DNA of 12,589 nt. Origin: an uncultured Desulfovibrio sp. Lineage in GTDB: Bacteria; Desulfobacterota; Desulfovibrionia; Desulfovibrionales; Desulfovibrionaceae. The notes below the pieces were generated by a model. It was given only the letters and a program-made list of their open reading frames with translations, searched no databases and was not told the origin of the DNA. Within the stretch, counting starts at the first letter, position 1. Every line of letters begins with the position of its first letter. The stretch is taken from the NCBI GenBank assembly GCA_900555975.1, contig USNI01000012.1:1-12589 (forward strand), given 5' to 3'. Below are positions 1-6,224 of the stretch, piece after piece. The translations under genes and the position numbers were made by a program.

Positions 1-496
1 GACTGCGCATGACAAGCGTGACGGGATCGCGTGCGTCGATGAGATAGAAGTCTTCATTGACGGCGGCGGCCGTGACGACGCCGGCTTTGCCGCCGACACG
101 TTCCTGCATGGTGATGATCTGGGGAACGATGATCATGTCGGCTCCGGCGGCTCTGGCATGTTCGGCCCATGTGATGAGAGCACTGCGGCGACCGCGTGCG
201 TCTCTTGCCATGTCTCCGCTGATGTCGGCGTCGCTCAGGAAGACGTAGGGATGCTTTGATCCGTCCAGTCTGGCACGGAAAAGTGCGTCCAGCGCATCGA
301 GCGTCTGTTCCGGGATTTTTTTCTGATCTTCGGGAATGAAGCCGGAGAGCAGTTCTGTGGTCTGCGTAGGCTGCGTGAAGGGCGCTATGGCAACCACCAG
401 ATCAGGCATGATGAGGCGCTGCTGTTCGGGGGCCTTCTGACAGCCAGCCAGAAGGCAGAGGCTGCACAGGACAAGAAGAAGATGGCGGAAAGGCAT
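1..496 (-). CDS. Putative outer-membrane lipoprotein, C-terminus cut off by window edge
   Basis: The frame stays open from an ATG at 496 to the left edge, giving 165 residues of an incomplete protein. The N-terminus is a lipoprotein signal peptide: a short polar start (MPFRH), a leucine-rich hydrophobic stretch and the lipobox LLAGC with the lipidated cysteine at residue 19. The residues after the cysteine (QKAPEQQ) do not include Asp at +2, so by the E. coli rule it would go to the outer membrane. The mature part alternates hydrophobic strands and helices (for example DLVVAIAPF and ADMIIVPQII), a pattern seen in TolB-N, LpoB or GNA1162-like lipoproteins, but I cannot assign a family. The start overlaps the hisB stop as TGATG, and a GGGGAG motif lies 9 bases upstream, so translation is probably coupled to hisB. 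Its function is unknown, and its link to histidine synthesis or Tat export is positional only. Confidence 0.82.
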   Translation of the reverse strand, partial: MPFRHLLLVLCSLCLLAGCQKAPEQQRLIMPDLVVAIAPFTQPTQTTELLSGFIPEDQKKIPEQTLDALDALFRARLDGSKHPYVFLSDADISGDMARDARGRRSALITWAEHARAAGADMIIVPQIITMQERVGGKAGVVTAAAVNEDFYLIDARDPVTLVMRS

Positions 497-1098
497 CAGT
501 CGAGACTCCCCTTGGTGCTGGGCATACGGTCGTCGCTGCGTCGCACAGCCTGCGCCAGCGCAAGTCCCAGACCCTTGGCGGCGGATTCCAGCAGGTGATG
601 TCCGTTTTTGCCGTACTGGAAGGAAATGTGGAGATTGCACTGTGCGGCCGAGGCGAAAGCCTTGTAGAATTCTCGCCACACGTCTTTTTCCTCGCCGGCC
701 ATGACGGGAGGCAGCAGTTCGTCGCCGCGGAATTCAAGCCACGGCCGACCGGACAGATCCACGGTCACATCGGCAAGCGCTTCGTCCATGGGCACTCTGG
801 CCCAGCCGGTACGGGCAATGCCCTTTCTGTCACCCAGCGCGTCGCGCAGCGCTTTGCCGAGACACAGCGCCACGTCTTCCGTGGTGTGGTGCGCATCCAC
901 ATGCATGTCGCCGGAACAGGTCAGGCGAAGATCGAAGTGCGCCCAGAAGGCAAGGAGCGTCAGCATATGATCGAGCATGCCGAAGCCTGTGGAAATCGTG
1001 CTCTGACCCGTACCTTCCAGCACAAGTTCCAGCTTGACCGAGGTCTCGCCCGTTGAGCGGGAAAGGGACGCGGTACGCGGGGGGCAGGACGGCATCAT
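496..1098 (-). CDS. hisB: Imidazoleglycerol-phosphate dehydratase
   Basis: This enzyme dehydrates imidazole glycerol phosphate to imidazole acetol phosphate, the sixth step of histidine synthesis, in the cytoplasm. The 200-residue protein is the usual length for the monofunctional enzyme and lacks the N-terminal phosphatase domain of the enterobacterial fusion. The Mn-binding signatures of the duplicated fold are visible: GFGMLDHM around 38-45, DAHHTTED at 68-75 (H70, H71, E74), GRPWLEF at 118-124 and [10 protein letters not shown] at 163-172 (H167, H168, E171). The first of two adjacent ATGs is chosen because a GGAGGAGG motif sits 7 bases upstream. That ATG overlaps the tatC stop as ATGA, and the hisB stop overlaps the lipoprotein start as TGATG. 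It therefore appears to be translated as part of a tatB-tatC-hisB-lipoprotein chain. No other his gene is visible in the window. Confidence 0.97.
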   Translation of the reverse strand: MMPSCPPRTASLSRSTGETSVKLELVLEGTGQSTISTGFGMLDHMLTLLAFWAHFDLRLTCSGDMHVDAHHTTEDVALCLGKALRDALGDRKGIARTGWARVPMDEALADVTVDLSGRPWLEFRGDELLPPVMAGEEKDVWREFYKAFASAAQCNLHISFQYGKNGHHLLESAAKGLGLALAQAVRRSDDRMPSTKGSLD

Positions 1099-2411
1099 GG
1101 TTTTGCCTCCTCCTTGTCCTCGTCCTTTTCGTCATCGTCGTCCTCCTCGTCTTCGTCTACATCGTCGTCCGGATCGGGCTGCGGCTCGGTCTTGTCTTCT
1201 TTCTTTTTGTAGGCCATGGCCGAAACGTAGATGCTCACTTCATAGAGCACCAGCATGGGAAGGGCCATCAGGCACTGGGAGAAGACGTCGGGCGGCGTGA
1301 GTATGGCGGCGACGATGAAGATGACCAGAATGGCATAGCGGCGGGTGCGGCGCATGAATTCCGGCGTAAGAAGGCCGAATCGCGAAAGAAAATACGCGAA
1401 CAGCGGCATTTCGAAGACAATGCCGAACGCCAGCAGCAGCTTGAGGGCAAAGCTGAGATATTCTTCCACCGAGATCATGGGGACGATGGTATCGGTCGCA
1501 AAGCCCATGAAGAACTGGAAGGCGATGGGGAAGACCAGGAAGAAGCAGAAGGCCGCGCCCGCCAGGAAGAATATTGAGGAACAGAAGGCCAGCGGCAGGA
1601 TGGCTTTCTTTTCCTCTCGATAGAGTCCGGGCGCAATGAAGGCCCACAGCTGATAGAAGCTGAAAGGACTTGTGCCGAAAAGCGACGCCACGAGAGCTAC
1701 CTTCATATAGGTGAAGAATGCGCCCTGAGGCGAGGTGTAGATGAGCTTGCTGCCCTCCGGCATGCAGGCCTGAAGCGGCGCGGAAAGGAAACCGTACAAA
1801 GGCTCGGAGACGCCGTAGAAGGCCACGAAGCCGAGAATGACGATGATGACGATGCGGAAAAGGCGGCGGCGCAGCTCGTTGAGATGCCCGAGAATGCTCA
1901 TGGGTTCATCGTCTTCAGCCCCGTCCGGTTCTTCATCCTCGTCGCCGGTTCCGGATTTTTCCGGTGCCTGAAAGGCGGCATAGGCCGGAGTATTCTCATA
2001 AGGAGGGACCGGTTCTTTTTCCGCCAGAGCATCCTTGTCCTTCACATCCTCTTCCGGGGCGTCGTCATCCTTCCCGGCAAGGATGTCGAGAGGGCCATGA
2101 GGACTGCCGTCGTCGGAAATGTCGTCGGAGGCATCTTCTGCCGGAGCGGAGATGGCGTCTTTGTTTTCCTCTTCGGCAGGAGTCTCTGCCGTGCCGGCAG
2201 CGTCGCTTTTTTCTTCGGCCGTACCGGATTCCGGGGATCCCGTCTCCGTTGCGTCGTCTCCGGTCTTTTCCTCATGAAATTCGTGTCCGGAGGCCGCTGC
2301 CGAGGCAGCGGCGGCATAATAGGATGCGAGATCAGGCTCCTTTTTCAGGGAGTCGGCATCATGCAGATGTTCCCCCGTTTCGGGGGCGTGCGAATAATCT
2401 TTTTCTTCCAT
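1095..2411 (-). CDS. tatC: Twin-arginine translocase subunit TatC with long acidic cytoplasmic tails
   Basis: TatC is the inner-membrane receptor of the Tat pathway, which binds twin-arginine signal peptides and exports folded proteins with TatA/TatB. From the ATG at 2411 the protein has 438 residues, against roughly 240-270 for typical TatC. The canonical core spans about 171-402 and contains HLNELRRRL (176-184), [14 protein letters not shown] (256-269), FEMP (333-336) and LTPPD (371-375), with about six membrane spans. The first 170 residues form a low-complexity acidic extension (53 Asp/Glu by my count, 11 Lys, no Arg). The last 38 residues are also strongly acidic (22 Asp/Glu). The start lies 13 bases after the tatB stop with only a weak Shine-Dalgarno. 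A start at 1901 (residue 171) would give a normal-sized TatC, but it has no better ribosome site and would leave 510 bases of open frame unexplained. Frames extending upstream of 2411 overlap tatB and were rejected. The stop overlaps hisB as ATGA. Confidence 0.93.
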   Translation of the reverse strand: MEEKDYSHAPETGEHLHDADSLKKEPDLASYYAAAASAAASGHEFHEEKTGDDATETGSPESGTAEEKSDAAGTAETPAEEENKDAISAPAEDASDDISDDGSPHGPLDILAGKDDDAPEEDVKDKDALAEKEPVPPYENTPAYAAFQAPEKSGTGDEDEEPDGAEDDEPMSILGHLNELRRRLFRIVIIVILGFVAFYGVSEPLYGFLSAPLQACMPEGSKLIYTSPQGAFFTYMKVALVASLFGTSPFSFYQLWAFIAPGLYREEKKAILPLAFCSSIFFLAGAAFCFFLVFPIAFQFFMGFATDTIVPMISVEEYLSFALKLLLAFGIVFEMPLFAYFLSRFGLLTPEFMRRTRRYAILVIFIVAAILTPPDVFSQCLMALPMLVLYEVSIYVSAMAYKKKEDKTEPQPDPDDDVDEDEEDDDDEKDEDKEEAKP

Positions 2412-2424
2412 GCCGGTAGTCCGT

Positions 2425-2700
2425 TCAGGCTTTGTTTTCCGTATCCGAAACGGAGCTGCCGGTCGAGCCGGACGTCGTCTGAGCCTTTTCGGCTTCGGCC
2501 TTTCTGGCCTTGGCCTTTTCCGCCTGTTCCTCAAAGGCTATTTCCGTATTGAGGGTACGCTGAAATTCTGTGGATACGCGGCGGAATTCGCCCATAGCGC
2601 GACCAAGCGTATGGGCGATCTTGGGCAGATTCTTGGGTCCGAGAACAAGAAGCGCCACGACCAGGATGACCAGCAATTCTGTGCTGCCGATGCCAAACAT
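2425..2700 (-). CDS. tatB: Sec-independent translocase protein TatB (TatA/B family)
   Basis: This is a small single-span protein of the twin-arginine translocase that works with TatC in the cytoplasmic membrane. The 91 residues show the family layout: MFGIGSTELL at the start with Glu8 at the membrane entry, one hydrophobic span to about residue 20, the LGPKNLP hinge (20-26), an amphipathic helix (AHTLGRAMGEFRRVSTEFQ) and a charged, disordered tail. Glu8 and the LGP-x-x-LP hinge favour TatB over TatA, but the two are hard to separate by eye. The start has a good AGGAG motif 9 bases upstream. That motif sits inside the small palindrome CCTCGCGAGG at 2712-2721, so mild sequestration of the ribosome site is possible. 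It precedes tatC by 13 bases. No second TatA-type gene is in the window, so TatA would have to be encoded elsewhere. Confidence 0.9.
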   Translation of the reverse strand: MFGIGSTELLVILVVALLVLGPKNLPKIAHTLGRAMGEFRRVSTEFQRTLNTEIAFEEQAEKAKARKAEAEKAQTTSGSTGSSVSDTENKA

Positions 2701-2777
2701 CTATAAAAACTCCTCGCGAGGGTTATCTCTCCGTCAGCATTGGACGGTAGCATATCACTGTTGCGCCTTCAAGTGCA

Positions 2778-3137
2778 TCATGAGCTTCCTTCATGCTTGG
2801 AAGCGTGTGCACGACAAGATTTTCGATTTCTTTTTCCATCGTCCGGACAGCCTCCGAAAAAGATGCGGGACACGCGTCCGTTTTCGTCGAAAAGAATGCC
2901 TTCCCGTTCGAGGAGCAGCCTCTGTCTGAAGGACGCTTCGTCGGATAATCCGGGGAGAGATCCGTCTTTTCTCACCACTCTGTGCCAGGGAACGTCTTCG
3001 GGGCAGGCGTGGAGCGCCCAGCCGACCTGACGTGCCATACGCGGGTTTCCGGCAAGAAAGGCGACCTGTCCGTAGCTGACGACCGCTCCGGAAGGGATCG
3101 AACGGACGATGTCGTATACGCGGTCAAAGAAGTTCAT
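2778..3137 (-). CDS. Alkyltransferase-like (ATL) DNA-lesion binding protein, MGMT family
   Basis: This is a 119-residue homologue of the DNA-binding domain of O6-alkylguanine-DNA alkyltransferase. In true MGMT/Ogt the acceptor site reads PCHR. Here it is PWHRVV (50-55), with tryptophan in place of the acceptor cysteine, which is the hallmark of ATL proteins such as E. coli YbaZ. These bind and flip O6-alkylguanine and flag it for nucleotide excision repair without repairing it themselves. Also visible are SYGQVA (21-26, with the conserved Tyr22) and ARQVGWAL (35-42, containing the arginine finger region). The start at 3137 is chosen because GGAG lies 8 bases upstream and because the fold begins at MNFFDRVYDIV. 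An in-frame ATG at 3161 is possible. Longer versions run into the upstream acetyltransferase gene. The C-terminal 20 residues are basic and look disordered. The gap of 77 bases to tatB contains no clear terminator. Confidence 0.9.
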   Translation of the reverse strand: MNFFDRVYDIVRSIPSGAVVSYGQVAFLAGNPRMARQVGWALHACPEDVPWHRVVRKDGSLPGLSDEASFRQRLLLEREGILFDENGRVSRIFFGGCPDDGKRNRKSCRAHASKHEGSS

Positions 3138-3238
3138 GCCGACCACTCCGGTATCGGCCATGACATGCCCGCCTGCGGATCGGATCCGCTGCTTCCGGCA
3201 GGGGGCCTGCGCTGCGTTTCTCCGTTTTCTGCCGTCAT
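3134..3238 (-). CDS. Candidate 34-codon ORF linking the GNAT and ATL genes
   Basis: A small open frame starts with the ATG at 3238, overlapping the stop of the upstream acetyltransferase as ATGA. It has an AAGGAAACAT ribosome-site-like sequence just before it. It ends with a TGA at 3136-3134 that overlaps the ATL start, again as ATGA. The 34-residue product begins MTAENGETQRRPPAG and ends WPIPEWSA. It is polar and proline-rich, with no membrane span or motif I recognise. Two exact ATGA junctions within about 100 bases favour a role in passing ribosomes from one gene to the next, but either could be chance in a compact operon. It could equally be non-coding spacer. No function is proposed. Confidence 0.35.
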   Translation of the reverse strand: MTAENGETQRRPPAGSSGSDPQAGMSWPIPEWSA

Positions 3239-3729
3239 ATGTTTCCTTCATGACGAAGAGAACGGAGCATGATGCAGTCTTCGTCGTGTTCATGAAGAAC
3301 GGTGAATCCCATGGCGCTGTACAGCGCATATGCCGGATTCTGCTTCTGGACGGAAAGCGAGACGGCATGAAAGCCTTCGCGTTCCAGTCTGCGGAGCACG
3401 GCCGTTATCAGCGCCGTGCCTGTTCCCTGCCGGCGGAACGGTGTATGAACGGCCATGGCCAGTTCCGGAATGCGGTCGTCTGCATGACCGAAGCCCCGCA
3501 TGAGTCTTGTCCAGACAGCTCCGATGACGATGCCGTTCATCACTGCGCACAGGCAGAGGTCTCCTTTTCGCGAGCCGAAGTCCTCGACATAGGCCCGCAG
3601 CGCAGGATGTCTGAGAATGTCTCGCGGCACAGGGGAACGCTCGTCTTTCTGAAAGACGGCCTCATAGAGAAAATTTTCCAGAAGCGGATATTCATCCGCT
3701 CGCATGTCTCTGATTTCATCGAAGATCAT
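3235..3729 (-). CDS. GNAT-family N-acetyltransferase
   Basis: A 164-residue protein of the Gcn5-related acetyltransferase superfamily, which transfers an acetyl group from acetyl-CoA to an amine. The acetyl-CoA pyrophosphate-binding loop is seen as RRQGTGTALI at 99-108 (the R-x-x-G-x-G/A pattern), preceded by the beta-4 strand IPELAMAVHTPF. The C-terminal beta-5 and alpha-4 elements appear as SLSVQKQNPAYALYSAMGF (124-142), with the usual Asn and Tyr. The substrate cannot be read from the sequence. The gene lies 40 bases after the MATE exporter, and its TGA overlaps the ATG of the small ORF at 3238. The pairing of an exporter with an acetyltransferase could point to detoxification, but that is inference only. 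The ribosome site is weak (AAAGAG about 10 bases upstream). Confidence 0.88.
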   Translation of the reverse strand: MIFDEIRDMRADEYPLLENFLYEAVFQKDERSPVPRDILRHPALRAYVEDFGSRKGDLCLCAVMNGIVIGAVWTRLMRGFGHADDRIPELAMAVHTPFRRQGTGTALITAVLRRLEREGFHAVSLSVQKQNPAYALYSAMGFTVLHEHDEDCIMLRSLRHEGNI

Positions 3730-3769
3730 GATGAGCTGCTCTTTTTCTGTCCGTCAGATACGTTTGTTT

Positions 3770-5131
3770 TCATGAAAGATGCATGCGGCGATGTCCGCGG
3801 CTGAGCCCGGAGGACATTCTGCGCCATGCAAGCAGAAAGGCAAGCGAGCTGAGCGTCCAGGTCGCCGGGTAGATCCAGTAGATGGTGGCGATGGTCGGGA
3901 AGAGCGTCATGAGCGTGGAGAGCGTTCCCACACGGACGGCACACCAGCAGACAAGGATGACCGACATGGCGAACATGGGCTTTCCCGCGCCCCGGAAGGC
4001 TGCCGCCATGCAGTGTGTACAGGCCGGCAGAAAATAGAAGGGAGCGGCGACGCGGGCATAGTCGGCCCCGATGCGTATGACGTCGGCATCGGAGCTGAAC
4101 AAGGACATGAATGCGTCGCGCCAGACAAGGACGCCGACGCCGATGAGTTCCGCCAGAATCATGGAAAGGATCAGTCCGAACCCTGTGCCGGCGCGGACGC
4201 GAAGAGGATGTCGTGCCCCGGTGTTCTGTCCGACGAAGGTGGCGAGCGCGAGGGCCAGGCTCATGACGGGAATGAGACAGAAGCCTTCTATTTTCTGATA
4301 GGCGCCGCATCCTGCCATGGCTGCCGCGCCGAACAGATTGATGTGGCTTTGGATGACCACGTTGGAAAGACCGATGACGCAGTTCTGAAGTCCGGAAGGA
4401 AATCCGTACGAGGCAAGCGACTTCAGACAGCCTTCATGAAAACGGATGCTGCCGGGAGAAAGACGCCACGGAGATACGCTGCGGCACAGCACCAGGGCGC
4501 AGAGCAGAGCACTGAGAAACTGCGAGATGACGGTAGCCGCCGCAGCCGACCATACCCCCCAGTGCAGCAGTGCAATGAAGACGACGTCGAGCACGATGTT
4601 GACGACGGAGGACAGTACCAGAAAATACAGCGGATACCTGCTGTTGCCGACGGCCTGGAGAATGCTGGCAAGAGCATTGTATCCCGTGAGTCCGAGGGCG
4701 CCGGCAAAGTAGACGCGCAGATACTGCATGGTTTCGGGGAACACGTCGTCGGGGGTGTTCATCCAGTGCAGGATCTGCGGCGTGCACAGGACGCCGAAGA
4801 CGGTGAGTCCGAGTCCCGCGGCAAGTCCGAAGGCGGCAAGCGTATGGATGGAGCGGCGCATGTTTTGAAGATCGCCGGCACCGAACTGCTGGGAAATGAC
4901 CACGCCCGCGCCGAGACTGATGCCGTTGATGAACCCCACAAGCAGAAAAATGAGATTGCCGGTTCCGCTTACGGCGGCAAGGGCCTTGTTTCCGAGCAGA
5001 TTGCCGACAATGAGCGAATCGGCGGCGTTGTAGAGCTGCTGGAAGAAGTTTCCCAGAATCAGGGGCACGGCAAAGAAGGTGATGGCCTTCCAGATGGTTC
5101 CCCCTGTCATGTTGTCTGACTGTCTGTGCAT
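3770..5131 (-). CDS. MATE-family efflux transporter
   Basis: A multidrug and toxic-compound extrusion transporter of the inner membrane, which exchanges Na+ or H+ for organic cations or metabolites. From ATG 5131 it has 453 residues, the family norm, with about 12 hydrophobic segments. The N-terminal signature is clear: MTGGTIWKAITFFAVPL followed by LGNFFQQLYNAADSLIVGN. The second-half repeat shows ASYGFPSGLQN and FVGQNTGA. The start is uncertain. ATGs at 5131 and 5110 and a TTG at 5161 are all in frame, and none has a convincing Shine-Dalgarno. I chose 5131 because family members usually carry a few residues before the MT-x-G motif. The gene begins directly after the guaA2 terminator, with no evident promoter in between. 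The Cys-rich and Trp-rich segment near ILVCWCAVRVG is a membrane span. The substrate is unknown. Confidence 0.94.
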   Translation of the reverse strand: MHRQSDNMTGGTIWKAITFFAVPLILGNFFQQLYNAADSLIVGNLLGNKALAAVSGTGNLIFLLVGFINGISLGAGVVISQQFGAGDLQNMRRSIHTLAAFGLAAGLGLTVFGVLCTPQILHWMNTPDDVFPETMQYLRVYFAGALGLTGYNALASILQAVGNSRYPLYFLVLSSVVNIVLDVVFIALLHWGVWSAAAATVISQFLSALLCALVLCRSVSPWRLSPGSIRFHEGCLKSLASYGFPSGLQNCVIGLSNVVIQSHINLFGAAAMAGCGAYQKIEGFCLIPVMSLALALATFVGQNTGARHPLRVRAGTGFGLILSMILAELIGVGVLVWRDAFMSLFSSDADVIRIGADYARVAAPFYFLPACTHCMAAAFRGAGKPMFAMSVILVCWCAVRVGTLSTLMTLFPTIATIYWIYPATWTLSSLAFLLAWRRMSSGLSRGHRRMHLS

Positions 5132-5160
5132 GGGGCGGGAAGCAACGTTATGAGGAGACA

Positions 5161-5194
5161 AGAAAAGCCCCGGAAGCCTTCCGACCTCCGGGGC
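5161..5194 (-). terminator. Intrinsic terminator after the guaB-guaA-guaA2 operon
   Basis: On the minus strand the perfect arms GCCCCGGA and TCCGGGGC (8 bp) flank a 12-base loop and are followed by TTTTCTT. It begins 10 bases after the stop of the second GMP synthetase gene, the right place and orientation to end the guanine operon. The T run is short and interrupted, so some read-through into the MATE gene is plausible. Confidence 0.78.
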
Positions 5195-5204
5195 GATGCG
5201 TTTG

Positions 5205-6185
5205 TTATTCCCACTCGATGGTGCCCGAGGGCTTCGGCGTGAGATCGTAGAGAACGCGGTTGACGCCCTTCACTTCCCGGGTGATGCGGTCCGTGATGTG
5301 CTGCAGCAGGGCAAAGGGGACGTCTTCCACGGTGGCGGTCATGGCGTCCACGGTGTTGACGGCACGTATGATCACCGGGTAGGCGAAGGTCCGCCTTCCT
5401 TCGGAGACGCCGACGGAGCGGAAGTCCGGCACCACGGTGAAGTACTGCCAGACCCTGCCTTCAAGACCGTTCTTCGCAAACTCCTCGCGCAGAATGGCGT
5501 CGGACTCGCGCACGGCTTCAAGCCGGTCGCGGGTGATGGCACCGAGGCAGCGCACGCCGAGGCCGGGGCCGGGGAAGGGCTGGCGGTAGACCATGCCGTC
5601 GGGCAGGCCGAGCGTTTTGCCCACCATGCGCACTTCGTCCTTGAACAGGAACTTCAGCGGTTCGACCAGACGGAAGTGCAGATCTTCGGGCAGTCCGCCC
5701 ACGTTATGGTGCGCCTTGACAGTGCCGCTTTCCAGAATGTCGGGGGAGATGGTGCCCTGGGCCAGGAATTCGATGCCTTCCTGCCTGCGGGCCTCTTCCT
5801 CGAACACGCGGATGAACTCGGCGCCGATGATCCTGCGTTTTGTTTCCGGATCACTCACGCCGGCCAGCTTGTCCAGAAAACGGTCCACGGCGTCCACGTA
5901 GACGAGGTTGGCCTTCATCTGGTTGCGGAACACGTCAACGACCTGTTCCGGTTCGCCATTGCGCAGCAGACCGTGATTGACGTGCACGCAGACGAGCTGC
6001 CGGCCCACGGCCTTGATGAGCAGGGCTGCCACGACGGAGGAATCCACGCCGCCGGAAAGGGCGAGCAGAACCTTTTTGTCACCGATCTGTTCCCTCAGCT
6101 CCCTGACCTGTTCATCGATGAAGGTCCGGGCAAGAGCTTCGCTGCTGATGCGTGCCATGGATTCGGGGCGAACATTGCTGGACAT
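5205..6185 (-). CDS. Stand-alone GMP synthetase ATP-pyrophosphatase and dimerisation domains (second GuaA, no glutaminase)
   Basis: A 326-residue protein collinear with the C-terminal two thirds of GMP synthetase. The ATP-PPase P-loop is LSGGVDSS (43-50). [11 protein letters not shown] (159-169), LFKDEVR (180-186), PFPGPGL (203-209) and the C-terminal TIEWE that contacts XMP in known structures are all present, so it looks catalytically complete for XMP adenylation and amination. The class-I glutamine amidotransferase domain is absent, and the start (ATG 6185 with AGGAG 7 bases upstream) is a proper one, so it is not a 5' truncation. Archaea and some bacteria use split GuaAa/GuaAb subunits. 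Here it sits 39 bases downstream of a full-length guaA. It differs clearly from its neighbour (for example DLTPKPSG against DISSKPPS near the end), so it is a diverged or acquired paralogue, not a fresh duplicate. It may use free ammonia, borrow a glutaminase, or act on a related nucleotide. Confidence 0.93.
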   Translation of the reverse strand: MSSNVRPESMARISSEALARTFIDEQVRELREQIGDKKVLLALSGGVDSSVVAALLIKAVGRQLVCVHVNHGLLRNGEPEQVVDVFRNQMKANLVYVDAVDRFLDKLAGVSDPETKRRIIGAEFIRVFEEEARRQEGIEFLAQGTISPDILESGTVKAHHNVGGLPEDLHFRLVEPLKFLFKDEVRMVGKTLGLPDGMVYRQPFPGPGLGVRCLGAITRDRLEAVRESDAILREEFAKNGLEGRVWQYFTVVPDFRSVGVSEGRRTFAYPVIIRAVNTVDAMTATVEDVPFALLQHITDRITREVKGVNRVLYDLTPKPSGTIEWE

Positions 6186-6224
6186 CTTGTCTCTCCTCGA
6201 AGGTTGGGGACGGCTATGGTCGGA

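Noticed and set aside
2411..2534. N-terminal extension of tatC to 2534
   Set aside because: It overlaps most of the tatB C-terminus in another frame and is an Arg/Pro-rich frame-shadow peptide unlike the acidic tail that follows.
2701..2721. CCTCGCGAGG followed by AGTTTTT as a terminator between the ATL gene and tatB
   Set aside because: The palindrome has almost no room for a loop, and it coincides with the tatB ribosome site, so it is better read as that site.
3779..5119. A 446-codon plus-strand frame opposite the MATE gene
   Set aside because: It is highly charged and low in hydrophobic residues, exactly the complement of membrane-span codons, with no independent support.
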